A stretch of 10,611 bases of DNA. Source: Bacillota bacterium. GTDB taxonomy: Bacteria > Bacillota_I > Bacilli_A > Erysipelotrichales > Erysipelotrichaceae. A program made the position numbers and the translations under genes. Below are positions 1-6,165 of the stretch, piece by piece. The notes under the pieces were generated by a model. The model was not told where the DNA came from and made no database searches. It worked only from the letters and a program-made list of their open reading frames with translations. The DNA lies in assembly GCA_023388535.1 (NCBI GenBank), contig JAEWFZ010000017.1, positions 1 through 10,611 on the forward strand, in the 5' to 3' direction. Every line of letters begins with the position of its first letter. Position 1 is the first letter of the stretch.

Positions 1-6
1 CTCGTA

Positions 7-33
7 TTATCAATTTAAGGTCAAAATTGATAA
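7..33. repeat. Perfect 10-bp inverted repeat (hairpin) at the left flank of the IS110 element
   Basis: TTATCAATTT (7-16) is the exact reverse complement of AAATTGATAA (24-33), with a 7-base loop. On the plus strand it is followed by a T-rich run (34-44), so it could be a weak, AT-only terminator for a plus-strand gene left of the window. With the insertion sequence removed it would also lie a few tens of bases past the minus-strand lipoprotein stop. The structure is seen directly; its role is inferred. Confidence 0.6.
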
Positions 34-41
34 TTTCTCTT
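29..41 (+). repeat. Left copy of a 13-bp direct repeat flanking the IS110 element
   Basis: GATAATTTCTCTT occurs here and again at 1516-1528, bracketing the transposase gene and its non-coding arms. IS110 elements recombine through a short shared core without classical target duplication or terminal inverted repeats. A shared sequence at both junctions is therefore the expected boundary signature: target plus core on the left, donor end plus core on the right. The exact crossover inside the repeat cannot be fixed from this window. Confidence 0.6.
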
Positions 42-47
42 TCTAGG

Positions 48-235
48 CCATAAATCTGAATGCATATCATATGGCCATTTGATATGCTTTCTATAAGCAC
101 TGTGGATTTGTCTCATATTTGTACAGCTTGACTGGTTTAAGGAGATCCCCACCACAGTTCTTTTTCTAATGGTAATTAGTTGATTAACACCTTGATGTTT
201 TATGAATCGCGAGACTACATGGAAGAACTATAGTG
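48..235 (+). ncRNA. Candidate bridge RNA region of the IS110 element
   Basis: Three nested or adjacent stems lie between the left end and the transposase gene. Stem 1 is GCATATCA (62-69) with TGATATGC (80-87), loop 10. Stem 2 is ACTGTGG (99-105) with CCACAGT (152-158), enclosing a large internal loop. Stem 3 is AGTTCTT (156-162) with AAGAACT (223-229), enclosing about 60 bases; it shares three bases with stem 2, so the two compete or the junction is shorter. A 5' stem-loop followed by two large looped arms is the known plan of IS110 bridge RNAs (target-binding then donor-binding loop). Guide assignments are weak: ATTTGTCTC (106-114) resembles the flank ATTTCTCT, and AAGGAGAT (139-146) resembles its complement. 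Ends and promoter are not defined. Confidence 0.45.
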
Positions 236-272
236 GACTTACACAGCAGTGCTCAGAATTGGAGGTGTCTTT

Positions 273-1448
273 ATGACATTCATTGTTGGCATCGATATTG
301 CCAAATACCATCATGAATGCCTTGTGATTAATCAGCTAGGAGAAGTGATTCATACATCATTTTCCTTCGATAATAATCATCTAGGATTCAAGACTTTACA
401 AGGTGTCTTAGAGTCCTTGAGTGCTTCAGAAACAATAAAGATAGGATTTGAAGCAACAGGTCACTACGGAACTAACCTCAAGAATTTCCTAAATAATCTC
501 GGCTATGACTATATGGAAATTCATCCAATGTTAATCAATCGTTTTAACAAAGCTACTTCACTACGTAAAACTAAAACTGATAAAGTGGATGTAAAGTTGA
601 TTTGTTCCTACTTGATGAGTGTTGATTACAAACCCTATCTCAACAAATCTTATCACATCAACTCACTAAAATCATTAACTCGTTGTAGAGATGCTTTAAT
701 CAAAGAACGATCGCTTCAGTTACAAAGAATGACCAATGTCTTAGACCATATTTTTCCTGAGTTTAAGCCTTTTTTCTCTAATTCTCTTAAGTCTGCCACA
801 GTTCTTTATCTGTTGAAAAACTATGGATCAGCTCTAAAGATTTCGCGGATGAATAGGGTTTCCTACGAGAAGATGACTTCTCAACTTAGACACACGATTT
901 CCTATGCTAGGTTTACTAAGCTCAAAGAGTTAGCGAAACAGACCGTTGGGATACAAGATCCCTTATTAGAGTTTCAACTAGATGTCTTTCTTAATCTCTA
1001 TCAATCGATAAACCAACACATTGAAGACATCGATAACCTGATTGAAACGGAGTACAGACTAGTTAATTCCTACATTCATACCATCCCAGGAGTTGGGATT
1101 TTGAGTGCGGCTAGTATTTACTCAGAAATCGGAGACATTTCTCGTTTTTCACATCCAGATAAACTTGTCTCTTTCTGCGGATTAGAACCTGCCATCTTTC
1201 AGTCAGGTGAGTCTGAATTCACCGGTAGAATGGTCAAGAGAGGTTCATCTTATTTAAGACAGTACATCATGAACTGCACTCAAACCTTACTGCTACATAA
1301 TCCACCATTTTACGATTTCTACCTTCGAAAACGAAATGAGGGAAAGAAGCATCGTGTCGCTCTTTCTCATGTTGCTAAGAAGTTAATTCGCATCATTTTC
1401 AAATTAGAAACTGACAAACTACCATTCAATTCACAACAGATGAGATAG
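273..1448 (+). CDS. IS110-family transposase (DEDD RuvC-like plus Transposase_20 serine domain)
   Basis: This 391-residue recombinase moves the IS110 element, probably guided by a bridge RNA. The N-terminal RuvC-like domain carries the four acidic residues of the family: D8 in GIDIAK, E60 in FEATGHYG, and D103 and D106 in KTKTDKVDVK. The C-terminal Transposase_20 domain begins near the helix-hairpin-helix IPGVGILSAASI (271-282) and has CGLEPAIFQSGES, with S311 the likely nucleophilic serine. Length is typical of the family and no frameshift is visible. The ATG at 273 is chosen over an upstream in-frame ATG at 249 because GGAGG (261-265) sits seven bases before it and the family N-terminus starts there. 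It is convergent with the host operon. Confidence 0.93.
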   Translation: MTFIVGIDIAKYHHECLVINQLGEVIHTSFSFDNNHLGFKTLQGVLESLSASETIKIGFEATGHYGTNLKNFLNNLGYDYMEIHPMLINRFNKATSLRKTKTDKVDVKLICSYLMSVDYKPYLNKSYHINSLKSLTRCRDALIKERSLQLQRMTNVLDHIFPEFKPFFSNSLKSATVLYLLKNYGSALKISRMNRVSYEKMTSQLRHTISYARFTKLKELAKQTVGIQDPLLEFQLDVFLNLYQSINQHIEDIDNLIETEYRLVNSYIHTIPGVGILSAASIYSEIGDISRFSHPDKLVSFCGLEPAIFQSGESEFTGRMVKRGSSYLRQYIMNCTQTLLLHNPPFYDFYLRKRNEGKKHRVALSHVAKKLIRIIFKLETDKLPFNSQQMR

Positions 1449-1515
1449 CCGATAATCATCTTCGATGCAAATAAAGCTCATCAAAGAGTTCTTTTTAACA
1501 TGTTTTTCATTTTGG

Positions 1516-1528
1516 GATAATTTCTCTT
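1516..1528 (+). repeat. Right copy of the 13-bp direct repeat flanking the IS110 element
   Basis: GATAATTTCTCTT is identical to positions 29-41. It follows the short right end of the element and is followed by host sequence leading into the lipoprotein stop at 1551-1553. The 1449-1515 stretch before it holds no gene and no convincing terminator. Confidence 0.6.
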
Positions 1529-1550
1529 GATTTCTAATAGTTAATCTCCT

Positions 1551-2468
1551 TTATTTTAAATCCTCTAAAATCAAAAGATTATCCTGCATAATTGAAATAT
1601 AATTTTCATTTTGTAATCTTTCTTTCTCGCTCAAAGTAAAAATCGATGAGAGACGAATCGGCGTAAGGCCGACTTCTTCGATTAAATAGTCCTGTAGTTC
1701 TAACAAATCAGAATCTAAATAATCTTCATAAATCAAAAAGTGAACATTTTGACTTATTAATTCGTCTACGATGATATCCAATTGAGCTTGATTTGGTATC
1801 ACCCCATAGCGGGATGTGATAATTGGGTAAACCGGAATCCTATAGGTGTGATTCCAGATATTAAATGCTGAACTCAGACTAGCCAACTTAATACTTCGAT
1901 CGAGATTTAAGTTCGCGTATTGAGCATCTAAACTAACTAAATCTTTTTCAAGGCGCAAATAGCGTTCTTGATAGAGCGTTTTATTGATTGGATCATGTTC
2001 AATCAACCAATCTAAAATGGTTTTTGACATTGAAGTCATTAATTTTAAATCCATCCACTGTACCGGTTCAACCGTATATTGATTCATCAATAAAGGACTC
2101 AGCTTTTCGTAATAGTCTATAAAACCGGTCGAGGAAACGGAACGTTTATAGGGTAACGAGCGCGAGGTGGCGGATAAATCGATAATCTGACGAGCCACAG
2201 AACTTAAGAAAGGACGATTAATGCTGAAGTATGGTTCCAGTTGTTGATTATGGAAAATCACATCAATTTCTCCTTGAATCTCTGCTTTATTGATGCTGGC
2301 TCGACCGATGAAATCACCTTGAGAAAGATTACAGATATTAACCTGCGATCCAGCTAAGGTATCCACAATCCACTCGATTGGATAAGAAGTAGTACAAACC
2401 GTTATTTTACTCTTATCACAACCAGCAATCACCAGTATCATAACTAAAATAGCCAATATTTTTTTCAT
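1551..2468 (-). CDS. Lipoprotein with a TroA/ZnuA-like (cluster A-I) substrate-binding fold, metal ligands apparently lost
   Basis: This 305-residue protein has a lipoprotein signal peptide (positive MKK, hydrophobic core, lipobox IAGC with C17), so it should be anchored outside the membrane. The rest follows the order of zinc/manganese ABC-transporter binding proteins: TSYPIEWIVDTLAG (27-40), FHNQQLEPYF (72-81, compare YNGxGLEPW), EPVQWMDL (134-141, compare DPHxWLDP), SSAFNIWNHTYRIPVYP (199-215, compare SHAAFGYLAKRYG) and QNVHFLIYEDYLDSDL (240-255, compare NVKxIFxExLVSPK). At the three places where the family has metal-binding histidines this protein has none. No permease or ATPase gene is adjacent. 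The ATG overlaps the mreD stop as ATGA with a GAGGT site, so translation is probably coupled to mreD. The fold is moderately sure; the role is unknown and may be in envelope growth rather than metal uptake. Confidence 0.72.
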   Translation of the reverse strand: MKKILAILVMILVIAGCDKSKITVCTTSYPIEWIVDTLAGSQVNICNLSQGDFIGRASINKAEIQGEIDVIFHNQQLEPYFSINRPFLSSVARQIIDLSATSRSLPYKRSVSSTGFIDYYEKLSPLLMNQYTVEPVQWMDLKLMTSMSKTILDWLIEHDPINKTLYQERYLRLEKDLVSLDAQYANLNLDRSIKLASLSSAFNIWNHTYRIPVYPIITSRYGVIPNQAQLDIIVDELISQNVHFLIYEDYLDSDLLELQDYLIEEVGLTPIRLSSIFTLSEKERLQNENYISIMQDNLLILEDLK

Positions 2469-3013
2469 GATTGACCTCGATAAGACACATATTCGCGATT
2501 GCGTTTTTCCATATCGCGTTTTAATTGGAAGCGATCAAAATACATAATTATCACCAACGATAAAGTCGCAATCAGCAATTGGACAATGGCTGAAAGAAAG
2601 AGATTTACCGAGAAAAACTTCCAAAACGAAATATTGGATAAAGAAAAAATCTTGATATACGCATACATCATCAATAACCAACAAAAACTCATTAAATTTA
2701 ATAAGGTAAATTGTTCTAAATAGGATTGATGAAGAACTTTTGTAAAAAACTGTAAGACATAGTACATGAGAAACAAAGTGAACCCATAAATCCAATAAGT
2801 ATCGACATGAATCATTTCAAACACCAATATTACATAAAACAAATACAACCATTTATATTTAGCTTCAATTCTCAAGCTAGCTAAAACCCAAAAGTTAAAG
2901 GCAAACATGGTCATAATTACCGGTTGGTTTAAACTAAAATCAAGCGGAATAAACACGGCAAGAACCGCATCCAAAAGCACACCCAGTAAAAATAATAGCA
3001 TCCCGCTAATCAC
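2465..3013 (-). CDS. mreD: MreD-like rod shape-determining membrane protein
   Basis: This 182-residue, highly hydrophobic protein has about five to six membrane segments (roughly 3-20, 30-45, 52-70, 75-92, 100-122 and 132-158) and a basic C-terminal tail (RFQLKRDMEKRNREY). MreD sequences diverge strongly; the assignment rests on size, topology and position directly after mreC. It would sit in the cytoplasmic membrane with MreC in the elongation complex. The GTG start at 3013 overlaps the end of mreC by eight bases and has AGGTGG upstream; an ATG four codons later (3001) is an alternative. Its TGA stop overlaps the ATG of the lipoprotein gene. Together this gives a tightly coupled mreC-mreD-lipoprotein unit. 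Confidence 0.75.
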   Translation of the reverse strand: MISGMLLFLLGVLLDAVLAVFIPLDFSLNQPVIMTMFAFNFWVLASLRIEAKYKWLYLFYVILVFEMIHVDTYWIYGFTLFLMYYVLQFFTKVLHQSYLEQFTLLNLMSFCWLLMMYAYIKIFSLSNISFWKFFSVNLFLSAIVQLLIATLSLVIIMYFDRFQLKRDMEKRNREYVSYRGQS

Positions 3014-3878
3014 GAACGTTACCCACCTTTGGCTCTGTTTTTGAGATGGCTAAGACATAGGATAAATCACTAAAGTTGGCTACCGGTTTTACCAGTAATA
3101 GTGCGGATATCGTAGTTCGACTATCGTCTAATTCTTCCACGGTACCAATTAACAAACCTTTCGGTATGATATTACCTAGACCACTGGTGATTATTTTTGC
3201 GCCAGGACGAACGGTAGTGTGGGAATCCAGTAAACGGATAACAAATTGTCCTGTCTCGGTATCGTAGTTTTCTAAAACACCATGAAGCTCCTGATTATTG
3301 TCCGTCAAAACTAAAACTGAAACTTTAGCTTGATCCTTGGTGGTGGTTAATAATTTTACTGTTGAGGTGTTGTCACCGGCTTTTTTAATCAGACCAATCA
3401 TACCCTTGCTGGAAATGACGGCCATATTATCAAAAACCCCTTGCTTAGTTCCGATGTCTATTAAGACTTCATCGTTAAATAAAGCTGGGCTGCGATTAAT
3501 GACCGTAGCTACCAAAACATGGGAGCTCGTTAAAGAATTTTTCACACCAGCAAGTTGTTTTAAGGTTTCGTTATCTTTTTTTAAGGCTATATTTTGAGCT
3601 TGAAGCTGCTGCATGCTTTCAAGGTAGCGACGCAGTTCAATATTTTCTTCTTTAATGGTTTGCATTGAGACAAAGTTTTCTATCGTAGTCTTTAAAGAAA
3701 CGATTGGTTTCTCTATTAAGCTGTAGCGCAGCCGCGACCAGGGCTGATATATTTTTTGATCAAGATTTTGATATAAGGATGAAGGCGAAATAACTTGAAA
3801 AAATACCGTTAACACAATCAGAAAGCCAAGAATAATCGCTAAAATCTTATTTAAAGGATTTGTTTTTTTCATGCGCAA
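3006..3878 (-). CDS. mreC: Rod shape-determining protein MreC
   Basis: MreC is a bitopic scaffold of the elongation machinery, linking MreB/MreD to the peptidoglycan synthases outside the membrane. This 290-residue protein has the usual order: short basic N-terminus, one membrane helix (about 11-31), a coiled coil (about 68-110, EENIELRRYLESMQQLQAQN and following), then the paired beta-barrel domain with SPALFNDEVLIDIGTKQGV (130-148), GMIGLIKKAG (159-168), TSGLGNIIPKGLLIGTV (231-247) and VKPVANFSDLSYV (263-275). The start is either TTG at 3878, six bases after AAGGAGG (3885-3891), or ATG at 3872, twelve bases after it; spacing favours TTG. It has its own extended -10 promoter. mreB is not upstream, where many Firmicutes have it. 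Confidence 0.93.
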   Translation of the reverse strand: MRMKKTNPLNKILAIILGFLIVLTVFFQVISPSSLYQNLDQKIYQPWSRLRYSLIEKPIVSLKTTIENFVSMQTIKEENIELRRYLESMQQLQAQNIALKKDNETLKQLAGVKNSLTSSHVLVATVINRSPALFNDEVLIDIGTKQGVFDNMAVISSKGMIGLIKKAGDNTSTVKLLTTTKDQAKVSVLVLTDNNQELHGVLENYDTETGQFVIRLLDSHTTVRPGAKIITSGLGNIIPKGLLIGTVEELDDSRTTISALLLVKPVANFSDLSYVLAISKTEPKVGNVRD

Positions 3879-3899
3879 AGTAAGCCTCCTTGATATGTA

Positions 3900-3908
3900 A
3901 TTATATCA
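3900..3908 (-). promoter_or_regulatory. Extended -10 promoter for mreC-mreD-lipoprotein
   Basis: On the minus strand the sequence reads TGATATAAT: a consensus TATAAT (3900-3905) with the TG extension (3907-3908). The expected -35 position falls inside the radC terminator and has no good TTGACA match, consistent with an extended -10 promoter. Transcription would begin near 3893, leaving a short leader with the AAGGAGG ribosome site. Confidence 0.6.
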
Positions 3909-3910
3909 TA

Positions 3911-3937
3911 TAAAAGGACCGTTGATGAGCAACGGTC
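3911..3937 (-). terminator. Rho-independent terminator after radC
   Basis: On the minus strand GACCGTTG (3937-3930) pairs perfectly with CAACGGTC (3924-3917) around a five-base loop, followed by CTTTTAT. The stem begins at the base directly after the radC stop codon. It separates radC from mreC, though read-through could still link them. Confidence 0.85.
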
Positions 3938-4615
3938 TTAAGGATTTCGAAAACGATTTAACAATGAGGTATAGCCATTTCTGGTTACTATTATGTGATC
4001 TAAGAAGACGATTTCCATTAACTTGGATGTTTCAATTAATTTTTCCGTTACGGCCAGATCGGCGGGCGATGGCACTAATGAACCAGCCGGATGATTATGA
4101 ACGACTATCATAGCGGCCGCATTGTGCTCCAACGCTTTTTTAAAGATTTCTCGTGGATGAACTAGTGAACGATCCAAGGTACCTTTGAAGAGTATTTCGT
4201 GATGAATGATTTCATGGCGAACGTTTAAATAAACGACCATGAACAATTCCTGCATTGAAGGTCCGATTTCTTGAATCAACCAATCGGTTAGCGTTTTCGG
4301 ATTATCGATTACGGATTTATTATGAGCTTTGGCTCGATAGATGCGTTTACTTAATTCTAAGATGGCGGTTAAGGTAACGGCTCGTGCTAGTTTTATACCT
4401 TCTATTTGCATCAGCTTTTCCATCGTCATATCCGGAAAATTAACTAGACCATTGCTTAATTTTATGAGCTTTTGAGCCATTTGGGTTATATCTTGTTTTT
4501 TAGTTCCATATCCTAAAATGACCATTAATAACTCTTGGTCACTTAAGGATTCAATTCCATTGGCCAGCGCTTTTTCACGTGGTCTTTGCTGGCTTGGTAA
4601 GTCTTTGATTTTCAC
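3938..4615 (-). CDS. radC: RadC/UPF0758 family JAB (MPN+) domain protein
   Basis: This 225-residue protein is of usual family length. An N-terminal helix-hairpin-helix region (about 20-90, with GIESLSDQELLMVILGYGT and IEGIKLARAVTLTA) precedes a JAMM/MPN+ metallohydrolase-like domain. The signature HNHPAG (173-178) followed by S183 and D186 supplies the zinc ligands. The biochemical role of RadC is unsettled; the old link with DNA repair is doubtful. The start is GTG at 4615, whose first base is the last base of the TAG stop of the upstream 41-residue gene. Only a weak ribosome site (TGGGGT) precedes it, so translation probably depends on coupling. The gene ends in a strong terminator. Confidence 0.92.
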   Translation of the reverse strand: MKIKDLPSQQRPREKALANGIESLSDQELLMVILGYGTKKQDITQMAQKLIKLSNGLVNFPDMTMEKLMQIEGIKLARAVTLTAILELSKRIYRAKAHNKSVIDNPKTLTDWLIQEIGPSMQELFMVVYLNVRHEIIHHEILFKGTLDRSLVHPREIFKKALEHNAAAMIVVHNHPAGSLVPSPADLAVTEKLIETSKLMEIVFLDHIIVTRNGYTSLLNRFRNP

Positions 4616-4740
4616 TAACTACCCCATTTAAATTCAAAGGTGAAGATTTTTACCGATCCAGACTTAGATACAAAAATCTTATAAATCGCTACCGCCCCTG
4701 CCAACATACCTAAAGCCACAATGGCACCTGTTGTTGTCAT
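4615..4740 (-). CDS. 41-residue single-pass membrane miniprotein, coupled to radC, unknown function
   Basis: An ATG at 4740 lies six bases after a full AAGGAGG ribosome site (4747-4753) and opens a 41-codon frame ending in TAG at 4617-4615. The peptide has one hydrophobic segment (about residues 5-20, GAIVALGMLAGAVAIY), then a lysine-rich hinge (KIFVSKSGSVK) and a short aromatic tail (IFTFEFKWGS). The hydrophobic core would suit a small membrane helix, with the basic side probably in the cytoplasm. The stop shares one base with the radC GTG start, and a promoter and a terminator bound the pair, so both genes are likely on one transcript. I do not recognise the family. The strong ribosome site and exact overlap argue that it is real rather than a chance frame; it might also act as a leader for radC translation. 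Confidence 0.7.
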   Translation of the reverse strand: MTTTGAIVALGMLAGAVAIYKIFVSKSGSVKIFTFEFKWGS

Positions 4741-4755
4741 TTAAAGCCTCCTTTC

Positions 4756-4776
4756 TTAGCTTGTTATATGAGCTAA
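4756..4776. repeat. Inverted repeat straddling the -10 of the radC-operon promoter
   Basis: TTAGCT (4756-4761) and AGCTAA (4771-4776) form a perfect 6-bp inverted repeat around a nine-base centre that contains the proposed -10 box. This placement suits a repressor operator, but a site this short and AT-rich could arise by chance. Confidence 0.3.
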
Positions 4777-4792
4777 TTAAGAGTCTTCCCAA
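4763..4792 (-). promoter_or_regulatory. Probable promoter for the 41-residue gene and radC
   Basis: On the minus strand TTGGGA (4792-4787) and TATAAC (4768-4763) are separated by 18 bases. They lie between the fem terminator and the AAGGAGG site of the small gene, giving a leader of about 15 bases. The boxes are imperfect, so the exact hexamers are uncertain. Confidence 0.45.
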
Positions 4793-4819
4793 GATTATCC
4801 ATCTAATTAGGTTTAATAG

Positions 4820-4852
4820 AAAAAAAGATTATTTAACAAGTAAACAATCTTT
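4820..4852 (-). terminator. Rho-independent terminator after the fem gene
   Basis: On the minus strand AAAGATTGTTTA (4852-4841) pairs over 12 positions, one of them G-U, with TAAATAATCTTT (4835-4824) around loop CTTGT. A run of T residues follows (4826-4820). It begins 20 bases past the fem stop codon. Confidence 0.82.
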
Positions 4853-4872
4853 ATTTTTAAAAATATAAATCT

Positions 4873-6132
4873 TTAACGTCTAAATTTGCGACTGAAATGA
4901 TAGAGCCTGTTTATCCAAGGGATAATCGGTAACTCAAAGTTTCCGGGTTGTTCAAGGATATAACCACCAAATCCCTTTTTAAAGCGATAGATTCCATCAT
5001 CGTCATGACCAGAAAATTTACCACTGGTTCCATAGAAATTAAAACGCTCGAGATCTTCAGATAAAGCCTCACGCATGGCTACACTATGTATCGCATGGGT
5101 TCCATTAAATCCAAAGTATTTATCATCGTTACCGGCAAATAGAGCCGTTAGCTCCCGACCGTGAACGATATAAATAACCCCACCGATGGTAACCGCTTTT
5201 TCATCGCTGAAGCCTTCCGTTTCCGCCAATCGTTTTTTAAGTACCTCTAAATTTTCTTTAGCAATTCGCAAACGATTCATGATTTTTTTAGAAGCATTTT
5301 GAGTGGCTATTAATGTTTCGACTTCTGAGATTTCTGCTTCTAGTTCTTGGCTCTGTGTTGTTAAGGCATTTATATAAGCTTCAACATTGAATTTCGCAAG
5401 ATACACTTTACAATTATCGCCAAAATTACGTTTCAAATTATAATAATAATCTAAACTACGATCTTTGAAATCACGTCGTTTTGAGGTTTGTTTTGTCAGT
5501 TTTTTAAATTCATCGATTTCGTCTAAACCAACTTGATATACCTCAATTTGATCTTTTATCGTTTTGCGGATGGCTTTGCGGGTTGAATGATCAAAGCTGG
5601 CCATTAAATCATCTTCAGTTTCAAGATTTGAAAAATCTTTGATAAATAACCAGCGGCCGATACCATTAATTTTACTATTATCAAAGCCTAAATGTTTAAC
5701 CCCCACTTTGTTAAGGTGTTTAATCCAATTTAAATGGTTGACTTCTCCTGTTTTCTCACCTTCAATATCTCTTGAAAAAACCTCAAAGTTAGGTGTTACT
5801 AAAAGGTGAATGCAGTGATATTGTTTTAGATCGGCTTTTACATGATCAAAATAATATTGTAGTAATTCCAGGTTTTCGAAATCAATCAATGGTCCTTGAT
5901 TGCAATGAGCGATCGTGTATTTCCCCAAGACTTTACGCATTGAAAATAAGCCGGCGGCGACTAACTTACCTGCTTCTTTAACCCCATAAGCTACGACTTG
6001 ACGGTTTTGATCTTGACGGTTTTGATCTTTTTGTAATAAAGCCATCGACTTGGACTGAACAAAGGAGGCATTCTCATATTGTTTACTGAATGCATCCAAT
6101 TCATCAAACGTTAAATTAACAAATTCGTACAT
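4873..6132 (-). CDS. FemABX/MurM-like peptidoglycan interpeptide-bridge aminoacyltransferase
   Basis: Fem/MurM enzymes use aminoacyl-tRNA to add bridge amino acids to the side chain of lipid II at the cytoplasmic membrane face. This 419-residue protein has the family's full length: two GNAT-like halves, the N-terminal FVQSKSMALL (24-33), HCNQGPLIDF (76-85), a basic FDHSTRKAIRKTIKD (180-194), and the C-terminal block FNFYGTSGKFSGHDDDGIYRF then KKGFGG (365-390). A helical coiled-coil arm (about 255-305, QELEAEISEVETLIATQNA and on) interrupts the second half, as in FemA and MurM. Substrate cannot be told (Ala, Ser or Gly). A 15-bp tandem duplication gives DQNRQDQNRQ at 36-45. It starts at ATG 6132 after AGAGGA, with its own promoter and terminator between ftsZ and radC. 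Confidence 0.88.
   Translation of the reverse strand: MYEFVNLTFDELDAFSKQYENASFVQSKSMALLQKDQNRQDQNRQVVAYGVKEAGKLVAAGLFSMRKVLGKYTIAHCNQGPLIDFENLELLQYYFDHVKADLKQYHCIHLLVTPNFEVFSRDIEGEKTGEVNHLNWIKHLNKVGVKHLGFDNSKINGIGRWLFIKDFSNLETEDDLMASFDHSTRKAIRKTIKDQIEVYQVGLDEIDEFKKLTKQTSKRRDFKDRSLDYYYNLKRNFGDNCKVYLAKFNVEAYINALTTQSQELEAEISEVETLIATQNASKKIMNRLRIAKENLEVLKKRLAETEGFSDEKAVTIGGVIYIVHGRELTALFAGNDDKYFGFNGTHAIHSVAMREALSEDLERFNFYGTSGKFSGHDDDGIYRFKKGFGGYILEQPGNFELPIIPWINRLYHFSRKFRR
5998..6027 (-). repeat. 15-bp perfect tandem duplication inside the fem gene
   Basis: TTGACGGTTTTGATC occurs twice head to tail (5998-6012, 6013-6027). It is in frame and encodes DQNRQ twice (residues 36-40 and 41-45). This looks like a recent slippage event that preserves the frame. 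Confidence 0.9.
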
Positions 6133-6165
6133 ATATTCCTCTTTCTGATTACGTATACTTAATCT

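Larger units (their letters stand above)
40..1527 (+). mobile_element. IS110-family insertion sequence, apparently complete
   Basis: The element has an intact DEDD/Transposase_20 transposase gene, about 230 bases of structured non-coding DNA upstream and a short 80-base right end. A long left end with a short right end is the layout of the IS110 group (the IS1111 group has the long segment downstream). Boundaries are approximate and come from the 13-bp repeat at 29-41 and 1516-1528. No terminal inverted repeats were seen, as expected. The element lies just past the stop of the lipoprotein gene and is read towards it, so it appears to disrupt only 3' non-coding DNA. Confidence 0.7.

Noticed and set aside
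128..156. Promoter from TTGACT (128-133) for the IS110 transposase
   Set aside because: No acceptable -10 box occurs at 16-18 bases downstream, and the segment is better explained as part of the folded left end.
2465..2468. Use of TGA as tryptophan (Mycoplasma-type code)
   Set aside because: TGA ends mreD in a standard ATGA overlap with a good downstream gene, so the ordinary bacterial code fits.
2499..2795. Open frames on either strand inside mreD
   Set aside because: They lie in other frames of a gene supported by overlap with mreC and the lipoprotein gene, lack ribosome sites and show no recognisable protein.
3076..3597. Two plus-strand open frames inside mreC
   Set aside because: They are antisense to a clearly recognised MreC and have no ribosome site or family features.
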